NCBI GenBank assembly: GCA_038231215.1
Contig: JBBRLS010000015.1
Location: 19,098 to 83,097, forward strand
DNA length: 64,000 bases
Reading direction: 5' to 3'
DNA from: Schlegelella_A sp038231215
Lineage (GTDB): Bacteria; Pseudomonadota; Gammaproteobacteria; Burkholderiales; Burkholderiaceae_C
Below, in pieces: positions 28,941 to 37,520 of this stretch; positions within the stretch are counted from its first letter, which is position 1; every line of letters begins with the position of its first letter. Under the pieces are notes generated by a model. That model saw nothing but the letters and a program-made list of their open reading frames with translations, was not told the DNA's origin and did no database searches. The translations under genes were made by a program, and so were the position numbers.

Positions 28941-29909
28941 ATGAACGCTCCGTCGCATCGCCCGCTCGGCCGCTCGGGGCTCCGTGTCTCGCCGCTCTGC
29001 CTGGGCGGCAACGTGTTCGGCTGGACGGTCGACGAGACGATGTCGTTCCGCCTGCTCGACGCCTGGGTCGATGCCGGCATGAACTTCATCGACACCGCAG
29101 ACATGTACTCGCGCTGGGTGCCTGGACACGCCGGCGGCGAGTCGGAAGCGATCATCGGCAAGTGGTTCCGGCAGAGCGGCAAGCGCAACCGCGTCGTCCT
29201 CGCCACCAAGGTCGGCAAGCCGATGGGCGACAACGACAAGGGCTTGTCGAAGGCCTACATCCGGCGCGCCGTCGAGGCCTCGTTGCGCCGCCTCAAGACC
29301 GAGGTGATCGACCTCTACCAGTCGCACGACGACGACGCCGAGACGCCGCTCGAGGAATCGATGGCCGCCTTTTCCGAGCTGATCAAGGAAGGCAAGGTGC
29401 GCGCGATCGGCGCCTCCAACTACACGGCGCCGCGACTCGCCGAGGCGCTCGCCGTCAGTGCCGCGCACGGCCTGCCGCGCTACGAGTCGCTGCAGCCGCT
29501 CTACAACCTGGTCGAGCGCGCCGCCTACGAAGAGGCGCTCGAGAAGGTGTGCGTTGACAACCACCTCGGCGTGCTCAACTTCTTCGCGCTGGCGAGCGGC
29601 TTTCTCACCGGCAAGTACCGGAGCAGCGCCGACTTCGCCAAGAGCGTGCGCGGCGGCGGCGCGAAGAAGTACCTCGACGAGCACGGACTCGCCGTGCTCG
29701 GCGCGCTCGACGCCGTCGCCGACACGATCGGCGCCACGCCGGGCCAGATCGCGCTCGCCTGGCAGATCGCGCGGCCGAGCATCACCTCGCCGATCGCCAG
29801 CGCGACCTCGCCGGCGCAGCTCGACGAGCTGGTCGCCGCCGCACGCCTGACGCTCGACACGCCGTCGATCGAGCTGATCGATCGGGCCAGTCGCAAGGTC
29901 GCCGCGTGA
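28941..29909 (+). CDS. Aldo/keto reductase
   Basis: A 322-residue NADPH-dependent oxidoreductase with the (beta/alpha)8 fold of the AKR family. Signatures are LGRSGLRVSPLCLGGNVFGW, the catalytic Asp/Tyr in FIDTADMYSRW, the Lys in LATKVGKP, the His region DLYQSHDDDAETPLEESM, IRAIGASNY-type strand and the C-terminal cofactor segment ITSPIASATSPAQLDELVAA. The physiological substrate is unknown. It overlaps the MFS gene by GTGA. Confidence 0.92.
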   Translation: MNAPSHRPLGRSGLRVSPLCLGGNVFGWTVDETMSFRLLDAWVDAGMNFIDTADMYSRWVPGHAGGESEAIIGKWFRQSGKRNRVVLATKVGKPMGDNDKGLSKAYIRRAVEASLRRLKTEVIDLYQSHDDDAETPLEESMAAFSELIKEGKVRAIGASNYTAPRLAEALAVSAAHGLPRYESLQPLYNLVERAAYEEALEKVCVDNHLGVLNFFALASGFLTGKYRSSADFAKSVRGGGAKKYLDEHGLAVLGALDAVADTIGATPGQIALAWQIARPSITSPIASATSPAQLDELVAAARLTLDTPSIELIDRASRKVAA

Positions 29910-31117
29910 GCGCTGTCGCCGCCAAGCCGCTGTCGATGACACAGGTGCTGCTCTGCGGCGCCGCCATCGTCACCGTCTCGATGGGCATCCGGCACGGCTT
30001 CGGTTTGTGGCTGCAACCCATCACGATGGCGCGCGGCTGGAGTCGGGAAACGTTCGCGCTGGCCATCGCCGTGCAGAACCTGGCCTGGGGCTTCGCCGGG
30101 CCTTTCGCCGGCGCGCTCGCCGATCGCTGGGGCGCCCTGCGCGTCCTCATCGTCGGCAGCGTGCTCTATGCGCTCGGCCTTGTCGCCATGGGCCTGGCGA
30201 CGAGCGGCCTGGCCTTTCTCGGCGGCGCCGGCTTGATCCTCGGCGTGGCGCAGTCGGGAACGACCTATGCCATCGTCTTCGGCGTGATCGGCCGCAACGT
30301 CGCAGCGGAAAAGCGCAGCTGGGCGATGGGCGTGACGGCGGCAGCCGGCTCGATCGGCCAGTTCCTGATGGTGCCGATCGAAGGTGGCCTGATCGGCAGC
30401 GCGGGCTGGCAGGAAGCCTTGCTGATTCTCGCGCTCGCCTCGCTGGCCATCGTGCCGTTCGCCTTCGGCCTGCGCGAGCCGCCCCATTCGACGGCGGCCA
30501 GCGCCGGCACGCAGACGACAGGCGCGGCCGCGCGCGAGGCCTTCGGCCAGCGCAGCTTCCAGCTCCTGATGGCCGGCTACTTCGTCTGCGGTTTCCAGGT
30601 CGTCTTCATCGGTGTCCACATGCCGAGCTACCTGAAGGACCACGGCCTCACGCCCGGCGTGGCGACGACGGCGCTGGCGCTGATCGGCCTGTTCAACGTC
30701 TTCGGCACGTATATCGCGGGCTCGCTCGGCACGCGCTTGCCCAAGAAGTACCTGCTCTCGACGATCTACCTGTTGCGCTCGGTGACGATCGTCGCCTTCG
30801 TCCTGCTGCCTCTCACACCGGCCAGCGTCTATGTGTTCGCCTCGACGATGGGCCTGCTCTGGCTCTCGACGGTGCCGCTCACGACCGGCCTCGTCGCCGA
30901 CATCTTCGGCGTACGCTATTTGTCGATGCTCGGCGGCTTCGTCTTCCTCAGCCACCAGGTCGGCAGCTTCCTCGGTGCCTGGCTGGGCGGCCGCCTCTAC
31001 GACGTGACCGGCAGCTACGACGTCGTGTGGTGGATCGCCGTCGCGCTCGGCATCTTCGCGGCGCTCATCAACCTGCCGATTCAGGAGCGGGCGCTGCTTC
31101 GCCCGGTGCCGGCGTGA
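29906..31117 (+). CDS. MFS transporter
   Basis: A 403-residue major facilitator with twelve predicted membrane helices. The loop between helices 2 and 3 reads GALADRWGALRVL, a variant of the MFS signature, and SGTTYAIVFGVIGRNVAAEK resembles the oxalate/monocarboxylate-type branch of the family. The substrate is not deducible. The start is a GTG overlapping the stop of the aldo/keto reductase (GTGA), and its own stop overlaps the GTG of the next small gene in the same way, so three genes are coupled. Confidence 0.9.
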   Translation: MSAVAAKPLSMTQVLLCGAAIVTVSMGIRHGFGLWLQPITMARGWSRETFALAIAVQNLAWGFAGPFAGALADRWGALRVLIVGSVLYALGLVAMGLATSGLAFLGGAGLILGVAQSGTTYAIVFGVIGRNVAAEKRSWAMGVTAAAGSIGQFLMVPIEGGLIGSAGWQEALLILALASLAIVPFAFGLREPPHSTAASAGTQTTGAAAREAFGQRSFQLLMAGYFVCGFQVVFIGVHMPSYLKDHGLTPGVATTALALIGLFNVFGTYIAGSLGTRLPKKYLLSTIYLLRSVTIVAFVLLPLTPASVYVFASTMGLLWLSTVPLTTGLVADIFGVRYLSMLGGFVFLSHQVGSFLGAWLGGRLYDVTGSYDVVWWIAVALGIFAALINLPIQERALLRPVPA

Positions 31118-31245
31118 CGCGACGTCGCCTCGCCGCCATCGCGATCTGGACCGTCACCGGTCTGGCGCTTGCTCTGGGCTTCGCTGCCTACCAGCGTCCG
31201 GACCTCGCCGTCGATCTGGCGAACCGGCTGTGGGACTGCTTCTAG
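31114..31245 (+). CDS. Single-pass membrane microprotein (43 aa)
   Basis: A short frame beginning at GTG 31114, overlapping the MFS stop by GTGA, and ending TAG at 31245. It encodes a basic start (MTRRR), one hydrophobic helix (LAAIAIWTVTGLALALGFAA) and a tail YQRPDLAVDLANRLWDCF. The helix and the conserved-looking tail suggest a real protein; it could be a small subunit or regulator of the transporter. Family not recognised; the call rests on position, coupling and the membrane helix. Confidence 0.55.
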   Translation: MTRRRLAAIAIWTVTGLALALGFAAYQRPDLAVDLANRLWDCF

Positions 31246-31258
31246 TGCGTCTGGTGCG

Positions 31259-31840
31259 ATGAGCACGGGCGTCGGCGCGGTCTCGCCGTGGCTCTTGCGC
31301 TGGGCTCACCTCATCGCACGCGGCGGCAGCGTTCTCGACGTCGCCGCCGGCTCGGGTCGGCACACACGATGGCTCGCCGAACGAGGTCACGCGGTGACGG
31401 CGATCGATCGCGACGCGGCGGCGATGCGGTCGCTGGCCGACTGCGCGGAGACGGTCGTCGCCGACATCGAGCGCGATCCCTGGCCGCTCGACGGCCGCCG
31501 CTTCGACGCGGTGCTGGTCACCAACTATCTTTGGCGTCCGCTCTTGCCGACGCTGGTCGCGGCGACCGACGCGGGCGGCGTCTTCCTCTACGAGACCTTC
31601 GCCTCCGGCAACGAGAGCGTCGGCCGGCCGGCGCGGCCCGAGTTTCTGCTCGTGCAAGGTGAACTTCTGGGGGTCGTGCCGGGTCTGCGCATCGTGGCTT
31701 ACGAAGACGGCTTTCTCGACGACCCGCAGCGTTTCGTGCAGCGCATCGTTGCCGTACGCGAGTTGCGGGCCGCCTTGCCGGCACGCCATCGGCTGATCGC
31801 GCCGGGCGCCGATGCCGGGTCGCTAGAATCGACCGGTTAA
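31259..31840 (+). CDS. Class I SAM-dependent methyltransferase
   Basis: A 193-residue methyltransferase with motif I in SVLDVAAGSGRHTRWLAERG, the acidic motif II VTAIDRDAAAMRSLA, motif III-like VVADIERDPWPL and motif IV RFDAVLVTNYLWRPLLPTLV. Several small members of this group act on oxyanions or quinone-like molecules, but the substrate here is unknown. The ATG at 31259 was chosen because MSTGVGAVSPWLLRWAHLIA is a natural N-terminal helix. It follows the 43-residue gene and precedes dapA by 15 bases. Confidence 0.88.
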   Translation: MSTGVGAVSPWLLRWAHLIARGGSVLDVAAGSGRHTRWLAERGHAVTAIDRDAAAMRSLADCAETVVADIERDPWPLDGRRFDAVLVTNYLWRPLLPTLVAATDAGGVFLYETFASGNESVGRPARPEFLLVQGELLGVVPGLRIVAYEDGFLDDPQRFVQRIVAVRELRAALPARHRLIAPGADAGSLESTG

Positions 31841-31855
31841 GCCAGCCTCATTCCC

Positions 31856-32737
31856 ATGAAACCCATTACCGGCAGCATCGTCGCACTCGTCACGCCGATG
31901 CACGACGACGGACGCATCGACACCGATGCGCTGCGCCGCCTCGTCGACTGGCACATCGCCGAAGGAACGCAGTGCGTAGGCGTCGTCGGCACGACCGGCG
32001 AGTCGCCGACGGTGAGCGTCGAGGAGCACTGCGAAGTCATCCGCGTCGCCGTCGAGCACGCCGAGGGAAGGATCCCGATCATGGCCGGCGCCGGCGGCAA
32101 CTCGACTGCCGAGGCGATCGAACTCTCGCGGTTCGCGCTCAAGGTCGGCGCCGACTGCACGCTGTCGGTCGTGCCGTACTACAACCGGCCGTCGCAGGAA
32201 GGCATCTACCGGCACTTTCGCGCCATCGCCGAGGCCGTCGACATTCCGATGGTGCTTTACAACGTGCCCGGGCGCACCGTTGCCGACATGCAGGGCGAAA
32301 CGACGCTGCGCCTGGCGCAGATCCCGGGCATCGTCGGCATCAAGGACGCGACCGGCGACGTCGAGCGCGCCTGCTGGCTGATCAAGGGCGCGCCAAAGGG
32401 CTTTTCGATCTATTCGGGCGACGACGGCACGGCCGTGGCGCTGATGTTGCTCGGCGCCCATGGCAACGTCAGCGTCACCGCCAACGTCGCGCCGCGCGCG
32501 ATGCAGGCGCTCTGCGCGGCGGCGCTCGCCGGCAACGCCCGCGAAGCGTCACGCCTGCATCTGCAACTGCTTTCGCTGCACAAGGCGTTGTTTGTCGAGC
32601 CGAGCCCGGCGGCGACGAAATGGGCGCTCGCGCGGCTCGGCCACTGCGGTGCCGGCATCCGCCTGCCGATCGTGCCGCTCAGCGACGCCGGCCAGGCGAT
32701 CGTGCTTGCGGCGATGCGCGAGTCTGGCCTGTCGTGA
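31856..32737 (+). CDS. dapA: 4-hydroxy-tetrahydrodipicolinate synthase (DapA)
   Basis: A 293-residue class I aldolase that condenses pyruvate with aspartate semialdehyde in lysine and meso-diaminopimelate synthesis. Visible are GSIVALVTPM, VVGTTGESPTVSVEEH (the Thr dyad), the catalytic Tyr in VVPYYNRPSQEGIYRH, YNVPGRT, and the Schiff-base Lys in GIVGIKDATGD. Length and motifs are canonical. It is followed by bamC after 126 bases, a dapA-bamC order common in beta- and gammaproteobacteria. Confidence 0.96.
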   Translation: MKPITGSIVALVTPMHDDGRIDTDALRRLVDWHIAEGTQCVGVVGTTGESPTVSVEEHCEVIRVAVEHAEGRIPIMAGAGGNSTAEAIELSRFALKVGADCTLSVVPYYNRPSQEGIYRHFRAIAEAVDIPMVLYNVPGRTVADMQGETTLRLAQIPGIVGIKDATGDVERACWLIKGAPKGFSIYSGDDGTAVALMLLGAHGNVSVTANVAPRAMQALCAAALAGNAREASRLHLQLLSLHKALFVEPSPAATKWALARLGHCGAGIRLPIVPLSDAGQAIVLAAMRESGLS

Positions 32738-32863
32738 ACCGCCGACCGCGTTGAGCGCCTCCCGCGTCGCCCTCTTCCCGAACGACACGGACCGCGCAGC
32801 GCCGGGCGCCGGCGATCGAACGAAACCGGCGCGGACCCAGCGCCAACGATGGAGACTTGCAGA

Positions 32864-34009
32864 GTGACCCTTTTCCCGACTTCCCGCGCCGCGGCCCTGG
32901 CCGGCATGACCTGCCTGCTCGCCTTGGGCGGCTGTTCCACGATCGAGAATTTCCTCACCGGCGAGAAGGTCGACTACCGCTCGACGACGACGCGCAGCAC
33001 CGGACTCGAGGTGCCGCCCGACCTCACGCAGCTCTCGAAAGAGTCGCGCTACCAGGCACCGAGCGGCACGATCACCGCATCGACGTTCCAGACGGCGGTG
33101 GCGACGCCGGCGGCCGCGCCGGCTACCGCCGTGATCGCGCCGCGATCGCTCGGCAGCTTTCGCATCGAGCGGCTCGGCAACGAGCGCTGGCTCAGCACGA
33201 CGCTGGCACCCGAGCAGGTCTACCCGCAGGTGCGCGCGTTCTGGAAGGACAACGGCTTCAACCTCGTGCAGGACCGCGCCGACGCCGGCATCATCGAGAC
33301 CGACTGGGCCGAGAACCGCGCCAAGCTGCCGAACGATCTTGTTCGCAACACGATCGGCAAGGTGTTCGAGAACATCATCTCCACGGGCGAGCTCGACAAG
33401 TACCGCACCCGCGTCGAGCGCACCGCCACGGGCAGCGACATCTACATCACGCACCGCGGCCTGGAGGAAAAGTACGTCGGCGAGCGGCGCGAGAGCACGA
33501 TCTGGGAATCGCGCGCGGCCGATCCCAGCCTCGAGGCCGAATTCCTGTCGCGTCTGATGGTCAAGCTCGGCGCCAAGGACGAAGAAGCAAAGACGGTGAT
33601 CGCGACGGCCAGCGCAACGACCGGAGGCCCGGCGCGGGCGCGTCTGCTCGAGGGCCGGCCGGGCCCGACCTTGCAGGTCGACGACGGCTTCGATCGCGCT
33701 TGGCGCCGTGTCGGCATCGCCCTCGATCGCACGGGCTTCACGGTCGAGGATCGCGACCGCACGCAAGGGCTCTACTTCGTGCGCTACGTCGACCCCGCGT
33801 TTGCCGGCCGTGAGGAACCCGGTTTCCTCAGCCGGCTGTTCAGCTTCGGGAAGAAGAAGGACGATGCGAACGGGCTGGCCAAGTACCGCGTCAAGGTCAC
33901 GGCCGAAGGCACAGGCAGCACCGTCGCCGTGCTCGACTCCCAGGGCAAGCCAGAGAGCAGCGAGAACGGCAAACGCATCGCCGGCCTGATCCTCGACGAC
34001 CTGAAGTGA
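32864..34009 (+). CDS. bamC: Outer membrane protein assembly factor BamC
   Basis: A lipoprotein of the BAM complex that inserts beta-barrel proteins into the outer membrane. From the GTG at 32864 (381 aa) the signal peptide ends in the lipobox LALGGC, then STIENFLTGEKVDYRSTTT, the unstructured segment that clasps BamD. Two helix-grip domains follow (about 105-220 and 265-375). GTG 32864 has GGAGA nine bases upstream; an ATG 15 bases earlier has no ribosome site. It lies downstream of dapA on the same strand. Confidence 0.92.
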   Translation: MTLFPTSRAAALAGMTCLLALGGCSTIENFLTGEKVDYRSTTTRSTGLEVPPDLTQLSKESRYQAPSGTITASTFQTAVATPAAAPATAVIAPRSLGSFRIERLGNERWLSTTLAPEQVYPQVRAFWKDNGFNLVQDRADAGIIETDWAENRAKLPNDLVRNTIGKVFENIISTGELDKYRTRVERTATGSDIYITHRGLEEKYVGERRESTIWESRAADPSLEAEFLSRLMVKLGAKDEEAKTVIATASATTGGPARARLLEGRPGPTLQVDDGFDRAWRRVGIALDRTGFTVEDRDRTQGLYFVRYVDPAFAGREEPGFLSRLFSFGKKKDDANGLAKYRVKVTAEGTGSTVAVLDSQGKPESSENGKRIAGLILDDLK

Positions 34010-34040
34010 CGCCCGGGAACTTGGGCGTCGCGCTCTTGGC

Positions 34041-34820
34041 GTGATCCGCTTTCGCAGTCTCGGCAGCGGCAGCGGCGGCAACGCCACCGTCGTCGAGGCC
34101 AGCAGCGGCATCACGACGACGCGGCTGCTCGTCGACGCGGGCTTTTCGCTGCGCGAGCTCGATGCGAGGCTGACCCGGGCCGGCCTCGCCGCCGGCGACC
34201 TCGACGCCGTGTTCGTGACCCACGAGCACGGCGATCACATCGGCTGCGCCGTGACGCTCGCCGAGCGCGAGGGCCTGCCGCTCTGGATGAGCCGTGGCAC
34301 CTGGCGCGCCCTCGGCGAGCCGCTCGCCCCCGCCGGCCTTCGCTTCGCGCGCGACGAGGATGCGATCGCCGTCGGCGACCTCGAGCTGCATCCCTTCACG
34401 GTGGCCCACGACGCAGCCGAGCCGCTGCAGCTGCGCTGCACGGACGGCAGCGCGCGGCTGGTCGTGCTCACCGACCTCGGCTCGATCACGACGCACATGC
34501 TGCGCTACGTGGCGGGCTGCGACGCCATCGTTCTCGAGTGCAACCACGATGCAGCGATGCTCGCGCAGTCGCGCTATCCGGCTTCGCTGAAGGCGCGCAT
34601 CGGCGGGCGCCTCGGCCACCTGAGCAACGGCACGGCCATCGAGATCCTCGGCCATTGCCTCGGTCCCCGACTGCGCCACGTCGTCGCCGCCCACCTCAGC
34701 CGCGAGAACAACCGGCCCGGGATCGTGCGCGCCGCGCTCGCGACGGCGCGGGGCTGCGCCGCCGAGGACGTGATCGTCGCCGGTCCGGACGAGGGCTTCG
34801 ACTGGCTTCGCATCGATTGA
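34041..34820 (+). CDS. MBL-fold metallo-hydrolase (YycJ/WalJ-like)
   Basis: A 259-residue beta-lactamase-fold hydrolase. It starts FRSLGSGSGGNATVVEASSG, carries the metal motif THEHGDHIG, a second metal-ligand region FTVAHDAAEPL, LTDLGSIT and the C-terminal HLSRENNRPGI. This pattern is that of the YycJ group of putative exonucleases or phosphodiesterases; the actual substrate in proteobacteria is not known. The start is GTG, 31 bases after bamC. A bidirectional terminator follows. Confidence 0.9.
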   Translation: MIRFRSLGSGSGGNATVVEASSGITTTRLLVDAGFSLRELDARLTRAGLAAGDLDAVFVTHEHGDHIGCAVTLAEREGLPLWMSRGTWRALGEPLAPAGLRFARDEDAIAVGDLELHPFTVAHDAAEPLQLRCTDGSARLVVLTDLGSITTHMLRYVAGCDAIVLECNHDAAMLAQSRYPASLKARIGGRLGHLSNGTAIEILGHCLGPRLRHVVAAHLSRENNRPGIVRAALATARGCAAEDVIVAGPDEGFDWLRID

Positions 34821-34843
34821 GGTCTCGCGAATCCGCCAATGCA

Positions 34844-34868
34844 AAAAGCCGCCCGGAGGCGGCTTTTG
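34844..34868. terminator. Bidirectional rho-independent terminator
   Basis: A perfect ten-base stem AAAAGCCGCC / GGCGGCTTTT with a four-base CGGA loop, preceded by A5 and ended by T4. It lies between the plus-strand metallo-hydrolase stop and the minus-strand lipoprotein stop, and so can end transcripts from both sides. Confidence 0.93.
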
Positions 34869-34886
34869 CGCTTCGGGCGAAGCGAA

Positions 34887-35138
34887 TTACTTCATCGCAC
34901 CCGAGGCAGCGCTGGCGGCCATCATCGACGAAGTGGCGGCCGACGAAGCAGCGTCCATCGCGGCCGAAGCGGCCATCATCGACGAGGTGGCAGCGCTCGA
35001 TGCCATGGCATCCGCGGCCGGGGCCGACATGGTGGCGGGCGGCGTCGTCGTCGTCGTGGTGGTGGTTTCTTCCTTCTTGCTGCAAGCGGCAAAGGAAACG
35101 GCGGCGGCGAGAGTAACCATCAGCAATGCTGTTTTCAT
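34887..35138 (-). CDS. Ala/Ser/Met-rich lipoprotein with internal duplication
   Basis: An 83-residue lipoprotein: a signal peptide (MKTALLMVTLAAAVSFAAC) with the lipobox Cys at 19, then SKKEE, a run of eight Thr, and two copies of a 17-residue unit based on AASSAATSSMMAASAA (about residues 44-60 and 61-78). The ATG at 35138 follows GAGGAGAAAT, a strong ribosome site. Low-complexity lipoproteins of this kind are common in Burkholderiales, with no known function. A perfect TATAAT box lies about 115 bases upstream and a terminator ends the unit, so it is a single-gene transcript and may be highly expressed. Confidence 0.85.
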   Translation of the reverse strand: MKTALLMVTLAAAVSFAACSKKEETTTTTTTTPPATMSAPAADAMASSAATSSMMAASAAMDAASSAATSSMMAASAASGAMK

Positions 35139-35253
35139 ATTTCTCCTCGATTTAGGGTTCGGACTGACCGGGGGCACTTGTGGGAACCCTCTCACGAGGA
35201 GCCCCATCGTTCAAAGACAAGGAAAGCGGAGGCATTCCAGTGCCTAACCCTCG

Positions 35254-35259
35254 ATTATA
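35254..35259 (-). promoter_or_regulatory. Candidate -10 box for the lipoprotein gene
   Basis: TATAAT reads on the minus strand in the 140-base gap between the lipoprotein start and the next gene. No good TTGACA lies 16-18 bases upstream, so this is a -10 candidate only. Transcription from here would give a leader of roughly 110 bases. Confidence 0.5.
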
Positions 35260-35278
35260 GACGTCTTAAGGGTGTTCC

Positions 35279-35767
35279 CTAGAGACCGAGGGCGGTCGGA
35301 GGAAAGGCTTCGACGGATCGTTGCAAAAGCGCGTCAATCGTTTCGCGGCATTCCACGTGATCGGCCGGTCGCGCCGAGACGGTGCCGCGATAGCGCACGG
35401 GATCCAGCAGGCGGACGCTGATCATGCCGGGAACGAAGAGCAGGGTCGGCACCTGGCCGGCTTCCAGCTCGGGGTCGGAGCGGCACTGCACGATGTGCGA
35501 CCACTGTCGCCGCCACGTCGCGAAGCGCGGAGCGCGCCGGGCCATCTCGTCGAAGTCGTAGGCGAAGACGATCAGCTTGCGCCGAGACAACGCCCAACGG
35601 TTCAGCGACTCGACGACGTCGCGGTCGTTGAGCGGCCAGTCCTCGAAATGGGGATCGACGAGACAGATCTCGCTGGCGCCCTGCTCGGCCGCCATGGCCA
35701 GTGCGGCACGAATGGCGTCGTGAAAATCGGCGCGCGTGGCGATTTGCGTCAGCTTCTCTTCGCTCAT
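35279..35767 (-). CDS. Conserved hypothetical protein next to roxA (DUF7931-like)
   Basis: A 162-residue cytoplasmic protein starting MSEEKLTQIATRADFHDAIR. Its core (EICLVDPHFEDWPLNDRDVV, then RRKLIVFAYDFDEMARRAPR and WSHIVQC) resembles one half of a phospholipase D-like fold, with the same strand pattern but without the HKD motif. Proteins like it are often found beside RoxA in Burkholderiales, I believe as DUF7931. The start overlaps the roxA stop by ATGA. Role unknown. Confidence 0.8.
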   Translation of the reverse strand: MSEEKLTQIATRADFHDAIRAALAMAAEQGASEICLVDPHFEDWPLNDRDVVESLNRWALSRRKLIVFAYDFDEMARRAPRFATWRRQWSHIVQCRSDPELEAGQVPTLLFVPGMISVRLLDPVRYRGTVSARPADHVECRETIDALLQRSVEAFPPTALGL

Positions 35768-36936
35768 GCATTGCTCCCGGAATTCGTGCCCTCCACTGTG
35801 CACCATCCGGCCATCGCCCAGTGCGCGAGCACGGCGCGCGCCGCGGCGCCGAGCCTGCGCACCTCGGCCGCTTCGAGCCGTCGTCGATCGGCAAGGCGGC
35901 GCATCAATTCGGCATCGCGCCCGCCGGCACGAAACGACTCGCCGTTGATGAAGACATGCTCGTCGTCGTAAAGCATGCGTGTGCGCCGGTCGAGCACGAC
36001 TGCGGCAAGGGACAAGGCCGACTCCCTGCGTTCGAACCAGGTGCCGGGCTTCGGCTCGCTCAGCACTTCGCCGAGCGCTCGAGCGCGCGCCTGCGCGTCG
36101 CCCGCCAGGCGTTCGACCGCGGCGTCGGCAAAGATTTGCAGGGCCATTGGAATACGGGACGGCGTATCGGTCGCGGATTGGCCGCGCTCGGCGTAGAGCG
36201 CCTCGCGCTTCGCACCGCGTGCACCGCCTTCGCCTTCGCCTTCGTCGAGGACCGCTTCGGCGAGCCGCCGCAAGGTCTCCGCAGCGAGCGCCGTGGCGGC
36301 CGGCGCGCGAAAGCCGATCGACGCCGTGATGCACGCGCCGACCGCCACGCCGTCGTGGCCCCAACCCGGCGGCAGGTAGAGCATGTCGCCCGCTTCGAGC
36401 AGCCACTCGTCGCGCGGCACGAAGCCGGCGAGCATCTTGAGCGGCACCTCGTCGCGCAGACGCGGGCGCGCGACGCGGCCGACCCGCCAGCGGCGACGCC
36501 CCTCGACCTGAAGCAGGAAAACGTCGTACGAATCGATGTGCGGGCCGACGCCGCCACCTTCGCTCGCGTACGAGAGCATGACGTCGTCGACTTGCGCGTC
36601 GGCGACGAAGCGAAAGCGCCCGAGCAGTCGATGCGCGGCGTCGACGTGAAGGTCGACGCCCTGGACGAGCAGCGTCCAGGCGGGCCGGGCGAGCGGCGGC
36701 AGCGCGCGACGCGGGATCGGACCGTGCCGCACCGACCAGCGGTCGGCGTCGTTGACGACGAGCCGCGACTCGACGCCCTCTTCGCCAGCGAGAGCGAACA
36801 GGCGCCGGCGATCGATGCCGGGCAAGGGGTCGGCCAGCGCGCCGCGAACCAGCAGGGGCTTCTTCTGCCAATGCCGGCGCATGAACTGCGCCGGCGAGAG
36901 TCCGCCCAGCAGCGACAGGGGCCTGTCAATGTCCAT
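35764..36936 (-). CDS. roxA: Cupin/JmjC 2-oxoglutarate oxygenase, ribosomal protein uL16 arginine hydroxylase (RoxA/YcfD-like)
   Basis: A 390-residue Fe(II)/2-oxoglutarate oxygenase. It begins with LLGGLSPAQFMRRHWQKKPL, typical of the ribosomal oxygenase family, has the iron motif HxD in GPHIDSYDVFLLQVEG, PPGWGHDG with the distal His, and a C-terminal helical/winged-helix dimer region. The E. coli homologue hydroxylates an arginine of ribosomal protein L16 (uL16). Length is close to E. coli YcfD (373 aa). It is divergent from the FKBP gene (24 bases) and coupled to the small gene downstream. Confidence 0.88.
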   Translation of the reverse strand: MDIDRPLSLLGGLSPAQFMRRHWQKKPLLVRGALADPLPGIDRRRLFALAGEEGVESRLVVNDADRWSVRHGPIPRRALPPLARPAWTLLVQGVDLHVDAAHRLLGRFRFVADAQVDDVMLSYASEGGGVGPHIDSYDVFLLQVEGRRRWRVGRVARPRLRDEVPLKMLAGFVPRDEWLLEAGDMLYLPPGWGHDGVAVGACITASIGFRAPAATALAAETLRRLAEAVLDEGEGEGGARGAKREALYAERGQSATDTPSRIPMALQIFADAAVERLAGDAQARARALGEVLSEPKPGTWFERRESALSLAAVVLDRRTRMLYDDEHVFINGESFRAGGRDAELMRRLADRRRLEAAEVRRLGAAARAVLAHWAMAGWCTVEGTNSGSNA

Positions 36937-36960
36937 GGATCATTGTGCGATGATCTTTCG

Positions 36961-37482
36961 ATGCAGATCAGCGTCCCTTGCGTCGTCACCCTCACCTGGC
37001 GCCTCGAAGACGCGCACGGCGCGGAGATCGACGAGCTCGCCGACCCGCTCGAGTTCTTCTACGGCGGCGACGACCTGCTCGCCAAGGTCGAGGAAGCGCT
37101 CGTCGGCCAGGAGACCGGTTTCAAGACGACGCTCCATCTCGAGCCCGAGCATGCCTTCGGAGACTATGACTCGGAGCTCGTGTTTTTCGAGGCGCGCGAC
37201 CTCTTTCCCGAGGCGATCGAGCCCGGCATGCAGTTCGACGGCCCGCCGCCCGGCGCCAAGACACAGGGCCTGCGCGAAGACGCGATCTACACCGTCACCG
37301 AGGTCTATCCGAACCACGTCGTGCTCGACGGCAACCACCCGCTGGCCGGCATCGCCCTGCGTTTGTCGCTGACGGTGCGCGACGTGCGCTTGGCCACCGA
37401 AGAAGAGGTCGAGGCCGGCAGCGTCGGCAGCTCCGCGGTCAGCGTGCTGGCCGCGCCGCCGCCGGGCACGCGCCTGCACTGA
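36961..37482 (+). CDS. FKBP-type peptidyl-prolyl cis-trans isomerase (SlyD-like)
   Basis: A 173-residue cytoplasmic isomerase with the SlyD layout: an N-terminal half FKBP strand (VTLTWRLEDAHGAEIDE), LEFFYGGDDLLAKVEEALVG, the inserted chaperone flap (about 70-125, HAFGDYDSELVF...) and the closing FKBP strand HPLAGIALRLSLTVRDVR. It lacks the His-rich metal-binding tail of E. coli SlyD and ends in a short Ala/Pro tail. It is divergent from roxA. Confidence 0.9.
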   Translation: MQISVPCVVTLTWRLEDAHGAEIDELADPLEFFYGGDDLLAKVEEALVGQETGFKTTLHLEPEHAFGDYDSELVFFEARDLFPEAIEPGMQFDGPPPGAKTQGLREDAIYTVTEVYPNHVVLDGNHPLAGIALRLSLTVRDVRLATEEEVEAGSVGSSAVSVLAAPPPGTRLH

Positions 37483-37520
37483 GCCGTCCTTGTCAGAGCC
37501 GCCGTTGTAGAGCCGCCGTT

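Noticed and set aside
37484..37520. Short tandem AGAGCCGCCGTTGT copies
   Set aside because: Only two copies; too little to call a repeat array.
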